Shown here: piece after piece, positions 11,756-22,734 of the stretch | Position numbering within the stretch: the stretch's first letter is position 1 | Layout of the letters: each line of letters opens with the position of its first letter | Source: Niebla homalea | Lineage: Eukaryota; Ascomycota; Lecanoromycetes; Lecanorales; Ramalinaceae | Length of the DNA: 64,000 nucleotides | Direction: 5' to 3' | NCBI GenBank assembly: GCA_019925105.1 | Contig: JAHGAU010000001.1 | Span: 3,094,486 to 3,158,485, forward strand | Made by a program: the position numbers and the translations under genes | Notes under the pieces: model-generated | The model's database searches: none | What the model saw: only the letters and a program-made list of their open reading frames with translations | Told to the model about the DNA's origin: nothing

Positions 11756-12825
11756 CTACAAGCTTACCACATACTTGCAGCCGCTGACGCCTTTCATCAA
11801 CTGACCCAGTCCGGGCTCAATGGCGTCAAAGCCCTTCCCAATGACTTCGACTTTGACCGGGAGTTTGTACTCCCCGTTCTGGTACAGCTTTGCCAGGCCG
11901 GGCATGGCAGTCATCCCGCCCTTTGCGCCGAAGATTTGTCGACCAAATACAGCAGTCGACTTGACTCCGTCTGGCGCTTCTGCGGTCGGTCCAGTCACGA
12001 CCTGGGAGAATACCTTCGGGCCAGAAGGGTTGAGCGCTGTGAACACAGCTGGTGCGCTCACGGCGGCCCCCACAGGGTCCAGAATTGCGTCCACGCCAGC
12101 ACCACCGGGAGCTGCGGCTCTGATAGCCGTCGTGTCGTTCTGAGCAGAGCGATCAAAGCATTGAGTGGCGCCTAACTCGGTGAGATGGGCATGGTGCTGG
12201 GCGGATGCAGTAGTCAGAATGGTGGCTGAAGGGATAGCCATTCGGAGGAGCTGGATAGCGTTTGCGCCGACTGCAGAGCTGCCTCCCAGAACGAGAATTG
12301 ATTTCAGAGAGCTACCACCCGTCGGGTCAAGTTGGGGCAACGGGACTTTCAAGCCTTCATTGACTGCGGCTGCAGCAGTGAGATAGCAAATTCTGTAAAG
12401 TGGAAAATTAGCGCATGAAGTTGGGAAGGATGTTTTGTGTAGGCTTACGGAAGTGATGCGGCTTCCTCAAAGCTCAAAGTGGCAGGCTTCTTGGCTACAA
12501 GGTGAGGCGGCACAGTGATGATTTCCTGAAAGGCACCGGCGCGATTGCCCATTCCACAAAGGAAGAACACCTCGTCTCCTTGCTTGAAGTCCTTAACGTT
12601 GTTGCCAACCGATTCGATGACACCAGCGGCGTCAACACCGAACACGGCGGGCCATGATTGGACCATGACCCCGAAGGCACGACTTTTCCAATCTAGGGGA
12701 TTCAAGGCCACGGCCTTGGCCCGGATGCATACTTCTTCGGGCCCTGGGGCTGGAGCGGGGACAGAGACCTTGGAGAAAGGGCCCCCTTGCTTGTCCACTT
12801 GCAGCTGCGTGATGGTGTTCGACAT
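11756..12825 (-). CDS. MDR-superfamily oxidoreductase (quinone/enoyl reductase-like)
   Basis: Two exons, 12825-12449 and 12392-11756, are joined by a 56-nt GT-AG intron (GTAAGC donor, TTTACAG acceptor), giving about 337 aa. The N-terminal GroES-like fold contains ALNPLDWK, then GVDAAGVIESVG and FKQGDEVF. The nucleotide-binding fold starts at LVLGGSSAVGA (~160-169). The cysteine-rich structural zinc loop of classical alcohol dehydrogenases is absent, which fits the zinc-independent NAD(P)H quinone or trans-enoyl reductase branch. The likely role is reduction of a quinone or enone in the pathway; the fusarubin cluster also contains an MDR-type enzyme. An in-frame ATG at 12909 would add 28 residues; I chose 12825 because the family usually starts just before the first beta strand. 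It shares a divergent promoter with the MFS gene. Confidence 0.85.
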
Positions 12826-13568
12826 GGTAGGAGCTGTATGACTGCTGATTTTAGAATTCGTCTCTTTGAAGTATGAGGTGAATCGACGTTTCAATGACTC
12901 CAGCACCATAGCATACCTAGTAATGTTTTAAAGAATAGGGAGGGGACTGATTGCTGATCTTTCTTTTTTATGAAGCACGAAAGGCTGTCATTGAAAAGTT
13001 GAGTGCAACGAATGACGTGTGTGAATTCGAATACGAAGGAAAGAGCCTATGAAAGACTGCTGGCAATAGTCGGAGATAGTGGGCTGCTTCCGTGTTCTCG
13101 TCCGAACCTGTCGGATGTAGTGTTATTGTTGTCGTGATGCAGGCGCGTGGATCCGCTGCTGTCGCTCCTGGCCAATCGGGGTTGCCTTTTGTTTCCCGAT
13201 GCTTATACCTGGTCAGACTCGAATCGGTTAGGAGTCCTCCACCTCAATTCTTCATGTCCGACGTGCGTTATTTAGCATAGGTGGTGGTAAGGTAGTTGCA
13301 TGACCCCTCTAGCAATCACAATCTCACACACTCGCGCCTTCACGGACTTTAGTCGAGGTCTGACGTAGCATGAACATCGAGTGTCATTGCATCTATTGCC
13401 ACATCTCTCCATCTCATACTCAAACATTGACTGCGTAACACTTCGGGGTGTACTACAGGATCCTACCTACTTGATCATTGCATCCTATAACACCACCACA
13501 TGCACGAATATATCTACAAGACAATATTCCTCATTTCCATCTCATCTCGGCATTTACCAGGTTAGAAA
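12826..13568. promoter_or_regulatory. Divergent promoter region between MDR oxidoreductase and MFS gene
   Basis: The 0.74-kb space contains no supported gene; the small frame at 13092-13280 has no recognisable domain. No clear repeated operator was found by eye. Co-regulation of the two flanking genes is inferred from the head-to-head arrangement. Confidence 0.5.
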
Positions 13569-15562
13569 ATGGCAGAGTCTAGCGAACATCTCAGTGGTCC
13601 GGGCGCAACTTCAGAGGCTTCCGGAAATGGGGAGCAGGAGAAGCAGGCCGCTCCTGCAGGGTCACCCTCTGGACCTGCTGCACCGACATCATACCCGCCG
13701 CCCATGATCTTTGCTGTCAATATGTTCGCACTCTACATATCAATCTTCTGCGTCGCCCTAGACAATACTATTATCTCGACTGCAATTCCCCAAATCACGG
13801 ATCAGTTCCACGCGCTCGATGATGTGGGATGGTATGGTTCTGGTTCGTCGCTGCCCTTTATTCTGCACGCAATAGAGACGCTGCGAAGCTGATGTTAAAT
13901 TTGAAGCATATACGCTCACACAGTGTGCCTTTATACTTCAATTCGGCAAACTCTATCGCCTATTCAATCCAAAATGGGTGTTCCTTATGTCCCTTTCCGT
14001 TTTCGAGCTCGGGTCGCTGGTCTGTGGAGTCGCGCCTAGCTCGTTAGCTTTGATATTCGGAGTGAGTGTGCGATTCCACAAGACCAATGGTATGAGATGC
14101 TAAGCACAGTATCTGCGTAGCGAGCCATTGCTGGCATTGGCGCAGCAGGCCTATTTGCAGGAAATCTGGTTATCATCACATATACATCACCCCTGGATAA
14201 GCGACCGATTTGGCAAAGTCTCATAAGTGGAATGTTTGGCATCGGCTCAGTTGTCGGACCCTTAGTAGGCAACATCGGCAAATGTTTTATGCATTTGCGC
14301 TGATGTACCGGTAGATGGGTGGCGCTTTTACCGATAATTTGACATGGCGGTGGTGCTTCTACATCAATCTTCCACTTGGGTCAGTACCTTCGTCTTGCTC
14401 AGTTCAAGAGCTTTATGCAACGCGTAGCTGACCTTTCTTCTGCATCTAGCGGCATCACAGCAGCTATCATTGTCTTCTTCCTACGCCTCACTCCTCAGGA
14501 GAGCCCCTTCAAAGACAGAACGCTGCTCCAAAAGTTCTTGATGTTCGATCCCCTTGGATTCGTTTTGTTCCTGCCAAGCATAGTTTGCCTGTTCATAGCT
14601 CTTCAGGTCAGCTCACCGTTGAACCCAGTCCTCGATCAATTCGCTGACATACGACCTTACAACAGTGGGGAGGTACAATGTATCCTTGGAGCGACGGGCG
14701 CATAATCGCCTTACTTGTGGTTTTCGGTGTCGCATTGATCGCCTTTCTTCTTCTTCAGTGGCGGCTGGGCCAGGCAGCAACGATTCCCCCGCATATTGTG
14801 ACCCAGCGCATGGTCTGGTCTGCCAGCTGGTTTGCATTCTTCATTTCAGGGGCATTCTTCCTCTTCATCTACTTCCTCCCAATTTATTTCCAGGCACTCA
14901 AAGGATCAACGGCCCTGCGGTCCGGCATCGACAATCTCCCCCTCATTTTAGCCAATGTTATTGTCGTCATCGTCTCGGGGTTCGCTGTCAGCAGATTAGG
15001 CTACATCAACCCCTTCTGCCTCGGGAGCGTGGTATTTGCCTCTATTGGATCGGGTCTGCTGACGACGGTATCCGCTGATACAAATACCGTGGGCTATCAG
15101 ATCCTCTTTGGCATTGGCTCTGGCTTAGGCTTCCAGCAGCCCCCGAGTGCACCTCAAGCTGTGCTCCCATTCAAAGACTTACCCATCGGCATAGCCATCA
15201 CGCTATTCGGTCGAAACTTTGGTAGCTCACTCTTTGTCTCGGTGGGCAACAACGTACTAGACAGCAACCTCCTGTCGGGCCTCAGAGCCCGTGCTATCCC
15301 TGGCGTAGACCCACAGGCAGTATTGGAAGCTGGTGCCACCAAATTTCGGTCTGTCGTACCCGCTTCTGCCCTACCCGCTGTCCTCGATGTGTATACCAAA
15401 GCTCTGCAAAAGACTTTTGAGGTTGGACTTATCATCTCATGCATTGCTGTTTTCGGCGCTGCTCTCATAGAGTGGAAGAGCGTGAAAGGTAAAAAGGGTC
15501 CTCCCGGTTCAAGACCACGGGAGAATGAAACCACTGAGAAAGCCCAAAAAGGCTCAGCATGA
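13569..15562 (+). CDS. MFS multidrug/toxin efflux transporter (14-TM type), first intron unresolved
   Basis: Plasma-membrane exporter of the drug:H+ antiporter type, probably exporting the cluster product. Exons supported: 13569-13841, 13924-14061, 14121-14264, 14315-14379, 14450-14606 and 14666-15562, about 557 aa. A Ser/Gly/Pro-rich cytosolic head precedes TM1 ([18 protein letters not shown]). The family pattern VGWYGS ends the first exon. Antiporter motif C appears as IGSVVGPL, then after an intron [21 protein letters not shown]. Four introns close in phase with GT-AG ends. The join between 13841 and 13924 does not: the usual AYLLTT after WYGS is missing, and the one obvious donor (GTTCGT at 13843) and acceptor (CACAG ending 13923) are out of phase by one base. 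This may be an indel, an unusual intron or a real lesion. Confidence 0.8.
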
Positions 15563-16201
15563 CAAATCTGAGCATCACTTGACTGGCCAGTACCTGAAGC
15601 ATTGGTTAGCCGTCGAAAAAGACATGAAGTAATGTAGGAAAGATATAGAACCTGCGCCAAGATTGAGCAAAGATATTGGCGAATTCAAATTCTTTCCGGG
15701 CACCATTTGTATATGATTAAAAACAATTAAAGGCACGTCCGCATCTTCAATGACAGTAGGTCCCAAGACGTTGAGACTTTTGGCGAGTCTCGCTACCTCT
15801 TGTCATCATCCCGCATGTTAGCATCAAAATACCTCACTTCATGCAAAGAACGCCAAAAGAGCTGAGTCTAGACTTGCCGTGCAACCATTGTGCAAGGAGA
15901 TGGGAACGGTTGATGCAGTCCATGGAGTTAAGACCTGGCAATGCAAATCCGAGCTACTGTTGAACAACATTTTGATGTCACTGTGCAGCATGTGCTCTTG
16001 CAATTTTCAGAAGGGTCCATCAATCCTCGAGAGAACAATCAAAGGAGCCAAGCACAAAAGACGGCAACTCTTGGACGAAATCCAAATGTGGTGATTTCAC
16101 GGGCAGAATGGCTCGAGCGGATGTAGTGGTAACTACTTGTTTATGTTCCAAGTCCTTGAGATAAGCAGTCACATTACTTCTCCAAACAGTATGTAGTTGG
16201 G
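15563..16201. other. Convergent intergenic region, no supported gene
   Basis: This separates the 3' ends of the MFS and methyltransferase genes. Short frames at 15879-16094 and 15941-16126 overlap in different frames and show no domain. Confidence 0.5.
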
Positions 16202-17703
16202 TTACGAATGTCCGTTGATCCGCTCATTTATGTTGTTTTCCAAAGGATCCAACATCACCTCCAGCACCGACATGTCGCTTCCAAATGGCTGCACGACATT
16301 GATCAGTTGCAGTCTCTGATCGGCAGCAACGAGCAGACTCCTCCAGTCATCTAGATCTCTCTCCTTACTATTGAACGCCTGCATCATAGTCAAGTCCCTG
16401 ACCCGGACAAGACGCTCCACAGAAACGGGCACCGTCCCAGGCTTGGGCAGCACAGTGTCCATTATAAGAAGTCTGGAACCGGGCTTGACCATAGCCGCAA
16501 CGATGGACCTGATGATCTTCACGGCCTCGTCGTCAGGCCAATCGTGCAAAATCATCCTGAGAAGATAGACGGCGGCACCCAATACAGGCTGCGGCTGGGT
16601 GAAGTCATGGGCCTGAAAGGTAATACGAGAGAGGAGCTCAGCTGGCAAGGATTCGGTCGCTGCGTTCCGCCCTGCTTCCGCGTTGGGTGCCAGATCTTCA
16701 ACTACATAATTGAGATGAGGAAAATTTTTGACCAGCATAATGGCAGCGCTGCCAGTTGATCCCCCAACCTAGCCAAGGGTAGGAGATGTCAGTAATGGTT
16801 ACTCCCCTCAGGAATCCTGACCCTCTTGCAGAGATGGGTGGTACTTACGTCAACGATGGTGCTATCCTTTTGAAGGTCTGCCCAGCTAAAGCCTGTCGCA
16901 AGGTGTTTGAGATCGACGCCCTCACTCTTCTGCACGTTGCGCATGTAAGCCGCAAAGTCTTTAACCCTACCCTGGTCACGCCCAATGTGGTCAAAGAAGG
17001 GTAAGTCTGTATCAAAAGCGATATTGTATGCAGTCTCATTCTTGCTCATGCTGTCGGCTCCCCACCGCTGATGCGCCGCCCCCATTTGCAGGGCCATCGG
17101 TGCGGATCTGTTGCACATGTAGCTAGCCCAGGTATGCATGTCCCTATTTCGTGCCAGCAGTGCCGACGTGGCCGAGTGAGCGATATTTTGCCCGTCCGGC
17201 TGTTGGCGAAAGACCGCATTCGTCATAACCATTCCAATGATGCTCTTGAGGCGCTGCTCAGGCACTTTCGCACATGCGGCAAGATCTCCGTAGCTGATGG
17301 TCCCGTTCAGGGGAACAAGTCCGAAAACATCGTACTGACAGAGCCAGGATATGCAGGAGGCGTATTGAAACTCTTGCACCGTTAGTATCTTGTGTCTCAA
17401 CAGCTGGGAGGAGCGCGTGTGTCATACATCTGTGGCCAGGTTAGGCAAGAAGCCACTGGGCCCAATGGCTAGCTGTGACAGCTCCAGGGATGCGGACACA
17501 AGATGCTGCAAAGACTGTCGAATATGCTGTGGTGTTTCGCTAGAAAGGATGGTGCTGGGCCCATCGCTCTCGAGTGATGGCTGCGGCAGATTGTGAGCGC
17601 CCAAGTACTGGCTCACGACACTTGCGTGTTTGGTTATGCTCCAGCTGAGCTCTTCGAGAGGGAACGAGGCTTGCGAGCTATCAGTGGGTTCCCTAGAGAT
17701 CAT
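16202..17703 (-). CDS. SAM-dependent O-methyltransferase (plant-type OMT family)
   Basis: Cytosolic class I O-methyltransferase that probably methylates a phenolic hydroxyl of the polyketide. Three exons: 17703-17428, 17370-16849 and 16768-16202, about 454 aa. The first intron (17427-17371) has donor GTATGA, a perfect TACTAAC branch site and an acceptor ending AAGAG; the tempting acceptor at 17404 would leave a 24-nt intron. The N-terminal half is the helical dimerisation region (DVFGLVPLNGTISYGDLA). SAM motif I is VDVGGSTGSA, split by the second intron (~264-273). MILHDWPDDEA (~337-347) holds the catalytic His (~341), and a glutamate-containing segment VSVERLVRVRDL follows. It shares a divergent promoter with the P450. 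Confidence 0.9.
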
Positions 17704-18916
17704 TGCGAATACCTGAAGTCCTTTCTGTGCTATGCTATTGATTCCAAGCGCAATCTTGTTTTGCCATGGCGCCTCCTGGTGTCGACCAACTCAGGCTTTT
17801 TGACAGCAGTCATCCTGAGCTGACTGGCATGTCCCGGCAGTGCGATTCGAGTTTCTGTGTTACATGAGTCGGCATCCGAAACTGCATGGACAGGCCTTCA
17901 TGACAAAAGTTCGCACGGACGGACAGCATGTGGTTCTGGCCCACAATAGAACTTCGCACTAAGCTAGTGCCGAGTCAGCTTCAAAACGGGGCGCAAAAGG
18001 GGTTCCACCAGGGGTATGCACTAGGACTGATTGCAAAGGTTAGTAACATGTAGCTAAAATGTGGGTATCCTTACACGTTATTACACTTAGCAGTATACTA
18101 GATACCTTTGTAATCCTACTACTGCATGGAGTCTTGGCGCCAAGCTTTGCCTACTCTTCACTGCGTTTTGTATAGGCCAAGCCAGACAGGTGATCTGTAA
18201 TTACCGAGCAACCACACCTTTTATACCTGTAATACCCAACTTTTTACAGATTTGCAGGTAAGAAAAAGCACACCACTGGGTCTCACCGCCCTGCATTTGC
18301 GGACATGAAGGCCCATGAGGAGCCGAACCTTGCGGCCACTCCGCTTACTCTGTAGTGCTTACTTTTATGACTAAGGCAACCACTTTCACATCATCCTATA
18401 GGTCCTTACCAAAGAAATAGCCATGCTAAGCGCCAACAAATCCTCCCGGGGACAGTGGGGTTGTATCGCTCGATCCACAAGTCATCAGCTCCCTTCCACA
18501 TTGCCCCTGCGCATGCGCGTGCGTTTTCGGAAGGCGAAGAATCATGATCAATGGTTCCCTCTGCGGAGAACAATATGCATAAGCCCCGCGAAGACCGCAA
18601 CTACAGTAGATGGTCCCCGGGGATGGTTCCGGTCAAGGGAGCCTTACAGATCAGTCTAACTTAGTTCTCGGGTCATGGCGTGGTAGGCTCCTATTCCGAA
18701 TCGAGATCTTTCCGGCATACAGGGTGGGGTTTTGGATATGCCAGGTGATCCTCAGCACCAACCACTATTAATTCGTAGGAACGATGGCATATAAGATGCT
18801 TGGTGAAGGTCTGAGGGAAAATGCACGCCTTGCATCTTTACTACATTTGCAGATTTCTAGACACATCCCAACTTCAGCCAGCGCGAATTTCTGGACACAT
18901 TCCACATCCAGGCAGC
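17704..18916. promoter_or_regulatory. Divergent promoter region between OMT and P450
   Basis: A 1.2-kb space with no supported gene. Composition is normal and unRIPed. An ATG at 18821 is in frame with the P450 and could extend its N-terminus by 32 residues, but those residues do not resemble a P450 start. I found no convincing repeated operator by eye. Confidence 0.5.
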
Positions 18917-20624
18917 ATGTTGGACGCCCTTAATGTATATCAAAGCAATAGGATTACGCTTTGCGCTATCGTGTTAGCTGTCATCTTCGCGGTGTCAGCA
19001 TGGCTACGACGGGAGCGTCGTTTGGATGGTATGCCAGGACCTGGAGGATATCCATTGATTGGGATTGGCATCAGTCTCCCGCCAAAGGCACCGCAGCGCT
19101 TTAGGCAATGGGCTTCCTCCTACGGAGAGGTCTTCAAGCTACGTGTCGGCTGGTATAACTGGGTAGTAATCAATAGTCCTGAGGCATTCAAAGAAATATT
19201 GGACAAGCAGGTACGCCTTGAGACGGCCAGAAATCCATTTGACATCCGACTGACAAATTGCTCATCTCTAGTCCGCCATTACATCCTCCAAGATACCGCA
19301 GCCTATGGGTGACGATGTCGTTTCACGGGGCATGCGAATGTTCACGATGCCATACGGGCCCAAGTGGCGCACCTATCGCGGCATCGTGCATCAACTCGTC
19401 TCCGCCACCATGACGGCAACATTCATCCCAACACAGGAGTACGAGACGAAGCAACTGCTTTTCGATCTCGCGACGGACAATGCTAATCAACTTGATTTTT
19501 ACCGGCATCTGCGCCGCTATGCGTTCAGCATCATCATGACAAGCACCTACGGCAATCGTGTCAACAGCTATGACCATGACGACGTAAAGCATGCTGACCA
19601 GAGTAGCCGTATCTTGGGCCAAATCACTCGAGCTGGCGCCTTCATTGTCGATGAGATCCCTATCTTGGCATATCTGCCATCCTGGCTGCAACCGGGGCGT
19701 AGACGGGCGCACGAAGTCGCAGTGCCCTTGTTGGAGGCCAAGATGCGCCTTTGGCGGCGGTTGCAGAAACAGATCGAGGCTGGACATGCACCCATGTGCT
19801 ACGCCCGCGATATGATGGAGAAGAGCGATTCGTGGCGGAAAGACGGTTTGACAGACGAGGACGCCGCATGGATTGCTGGTGGTATCGTCGAAGTCGGCTC
19901 CCATACATCGTCAACCACACTGCTTAATCTTGTGAAATACATGGCAGCATACCCTCGTGCCCAGCAGGTAGCCCACAATGAGCTGATGCGCGTGCTGGGC
20001 CCTGACCGCACCCCTACTTACCACGATATCGAGAATTTGCCTTACATCCGCTCCTGCGTCAAGGAGGTGCTACGCTTGTGCCCAACACCAATTTGGGGGA
20101 TCAAGCATTTTGCGGATGCCGACGTCACCTATAAGGATTATGTCATTCCGAAGGGCACTGTTCTTCTGGCCAACACGAGCTTTATCCACTACGATCCTGA
20201 GCGCTACGACGAGCCTCACACCTTTATGCCCGAGCGCTACCTCAATCATCCCAAGTACAGCTCTGAGTACGCCGCCCAGAGCGATCCCTATAAGCGCGAC
20301 CATTTCTCCTTCGGCGGCGGAAGGCGCGTCTGCCCCGGCACACGTCTTGCGGAGAACACGCTTAACATCGCTCTTGCCAACTTAGTATGGGCTTTTGAGA
20401 TCCGGCCACCCATTGAGGATGGTGTTGAAGCAAAGGGTATGGATCTGAGCGATGACGCTTTTGAGAGCACGCACTTTCGCGGATTGAAGCCTTACGCGTG
20501 TCGCTTCGTGCCACGCGGAACAAGGACGGTGCCGCTGATCAAGTCCCAATGGGAGAGAGCATTGAAAGATGGGTATATTTTGAGGAATAACGACGTTGAC
20601 GTGAATGGGGTTGTGATACACTAG
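18917..20624 (+). CDS. Cytochrome P450 monooxygenase
   Basis: ER-anchored haem monooxygenase, probably hydroxylating the polyketide. Two exons, 18917-19210 and 19272-20624, give about 548 aa. The intron has donor GTACGC and acceptor CTCTAG. A single membrane anchor (ITLCAIVLAVIFAVSAWL) is followed by the proline-rich hinge MPGPGGYPLIGIG. The I-helix oxygen-binding segment is AGGIVEVGSHTSSTT (~300-314), ExxR is KEVLR (~362-366), and the haem loop FSFGGGRRVCPG has its cysteine ligand at ~452. The overall look is that of fungal secondary-metabolite P450s often annotated as O-methylsterigmatocystin oxidoreductase-like; the subfamily cannot be fixed by eye. The start at 18917 places the anchor at the usual distance from the N-terminus. 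It is divergent from the OMT and convergent with the regulator gene. Confidence 0.92.
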
Positions 20625-21453
20625 CCGCTAGCTGTGGCCTCGCAACAGCGGAGGAAGCTACCTTTCCCATCAAGCTTCTGTCGACAGGCAAGTGGACCTG
20701 GTGAAGTGTTGATGGAGACACCCAAAGGAAAAGAATATTTAGATGACGTTCTCCAAGAACTTTCCCAGATTGGCTCTTCGAGACTTGTCTAGGTTCACAG
20801 TGTGTTGAAATTCCTTCTAAAGACATGCGAACACCCGCGATGATGCGGCCAATCGATGAACTTCTCCAAAGGCGACGCACCTTGTAAATCACTGTTGCTG
20901 GTTTTATAAGGGCTACATGCCTACCATCGCTTTCTTCCGAATCTTTGCAAAGGCTTTGCGATGAATTCAAGGTGTTTGTAGTCATATGCCAGAGTCCCAC
21001 ATGCACAGGCCACATCTTCAAGAGAGAGCGGATTGTGTGTATGTGAACATAGTCTAGTATCTAGCTTAGGCACAGTTGACGGCGGATGGCCCAAAAAATC
21101 CCGTGTACACAATGGTCTCGAAAAACGTCGCCATAGAACTCAAAGCAATCAAGATCCGCAGCTGTGCAACTTGCCAATCTTTCAATTTAATCCATCAGCG
21201 GGTAGTCAGACTGCTACCTACGAGATGGTTGACCAAAATGGTGACTTTAGCTATACAACAAGGGCTTGGAGACTTTTATGAATGGGCTCTGAACTCAAGC
21301 AACAAGAAAGCAACAACAATAGCTGGTGAGACACACCTTGACTGGTCTGGCTCAAAGCAGTCTATCAATGTATTCCCGCCAAGAATAGACATTGGCCACG
21401 CAAGTGGGTTTACCGTATTAGAGAGAACTTCTTTTGATGACTCTATCCTCTGT
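20625..21453. other. Convergent intergenic region, no supported gene
   Basis: This lies between the 3' ends of the P450 and regulator genes. Several overlapping small frames (such as 21033-21281 and 21076-21519) occur in conflicting frames without domains. Confidence 0.5.
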
Positions 21454-22734
21454 CTAAGTACTGATATCCTGGAGTCTGGACTTCAAGGTCTCCACAAGCC
21501 TCGAATGCTCGCTCCCTAGCCAGGTCCTCAAACTTCTGTACAGGTTGTCGACGCTATCGAAAGGCACCCCATCAATGTCGCTCGAGCTCCGTAACCTCAA
21601 CAGATTAATCAGTCGACCGGCATGCTTTATCTCTCCCAGCAAGAGTTGAATCGTTAGCGCTGCTTTTACCTCTTGGTCGTCAATCTTGAAAGAGCCCATA
21701 GTGATCTGTGCGGGCTGAGGGGCGAATGCAACGGCTTTATTCAATGTGGTCGTGCCGGACTCTCTAGCATTGATGGTACCGCTCATCTTGTTCGACCAGG
21801 GAGACTCTGATCCCGGTAGCGATGGGTCCATAGCTAGATTTGTTTGCGAACAACCAGCAGCTTGCTGATACAGTGTCAGGATCAAAGTAATAATTGAAGC
21901 GTAAAGGAACCCGAGGTGTGGACGTCGGGCACAAGAGCAAGTTAACAGACGGCCAAGCCGGTCGCTCGACTCACGATTGAGACGTAATATTTGATCAAAT
22001 GGCGCATGGTGGCTATTCCAAGTATTCGAAGTGGGCTGGAAATGTGCTGGGAGAGCCGTCGGGTGGGCCTGATTGAACCTGGGACTAGATAAGCTGTTTA
22101 GGACGTCGTAAGCCTCGGGGCCGCAATCATGATCGGTGCCGGTTGAGTGGGCGGAAACAGTGTCCTCAAAACCGCTATTCTCATTGGTCCCAGCCAGAAG
22201 TGTCTTGGTCTGCGTTGATGGAATTGGGTCACCCTCTACACGAGGCGAATGGTATATTGGCCAGGTAGTATCGACACACGTGAGATCGGGCAGTGAAAGG
22301 CCCAGCAGATTGGTGTTCGATGTTCCTGCTGTATCAAAGTCCGCCATGAAATTCGTTGCATAACCCTCAAAGGCGTCCCAAGGTAAGGGCATGTTGTTGA
22401 CAGTTGGATGCAGTGCAGGATCCGATGCAAGAGCATTACCTATGGCTCCTTTACCGCCATTGCTGCAAGCAGTCTCGGAGCTTCCAGTCCCATCGAAAGC
22501 ATTTGCCTGATCATCCGTACTCTGAGTGACACCAGACAGTGCGGACATTCGTATTCTCTCTCTTGGTGGCTTGCCCATTTTGCGTGACACCCCATAGACG
22601 CAATCCAGGCCAAGACTGCTGCATCGTCCGCATTGAGGAGATCCGCGGTCACACTTCAGCTTTGCGATACCGCATTCATTGCAACTGGACCGTAATTTGG
22701 GCCGGCGAGGCTTTCCTGGTGGTGTATCTGTCAT
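21454..22734 (-). CDS. Zn2Cys6 transcription factor, AflR-like cluster regulator
   Basis: Single-exon gene of 426 aa, the likely pathway-specific activator of the cluster, acting in the nucleus. Near the N-terminus the binuclear zinc cluster fits C-x2-C-x6-C-x6-C-x2-C-x6-C exactly (CNECGIAKLKC, then CGRC and a final Cys), after a basic stretch KPRRPKLRSS. The linker CVYGVSRKMGKPPRE is typical of the AflR family. The C-terminal half (from about CSCARRPHLGFLYASIITLILTL through FKIDDQEVKAALTIQLLLGEI) matches the layout of the AflR C-terminal domain. AflR itself binds TCG-N5-CGA; whether this protein does is not known, and I did not find a convincing array of that motif in the cluster promoters. 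It is the last supported gene before the AT-rich block. Confidence 0.9.
   Translation of the reverse strand: MTDTPPGKPRRPKLRSSCNECGIAKLKCDRGSPQCGRCSSLGLDCVYGVSRKMGKPPRERIRMSALSGVTQSTDDQANAFDGTGSSETACSNGGKGAIGNALASDPALHPTVNNMPLPWDAFEGYATNFMADFDTAGTSNTNLLGLSLPDLTCVDTTWPIYHSPRVEGDPIPSTQTKTLLAGTNENSGFEDTVSAHSTGTDHDCGPEAYDVLNSLSSPRFNQAHPTALPAHFQPTSNTWNSHHAPFDQILRLNRESSDRLGRLLTCSCARRPHLGFLYASIITLILTLYQQAAGCSQTNLAMDPSLPGSESPWSNKMSGTINARESGTTTLNKAVAFAPQPAQITMGSFKIDDQEVKAALTIQLLLGEIKHAGRLINLLRLRSSSDIDGVPFDSVDNLYRSLRTWLGSEHSRLVETLKSRLQDIST

Noticed and set aside
12825..12909. Longer start for the MDR oxidoreductase at 12,909
   Set aside because: The extra 28 residues do not resemble the family; the ATG at 12,825 lies just before the conserved first strand. 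It remains an alternative.
17404..17427. 24-nt intron in the methyltransferase gene (acceptor CCCAG)
   Set aside because: Too short for a fungal spliceosomal intron. The acceptor at 17,371 gives 57 nt, keeps phase and has a TACTAAC branch site.
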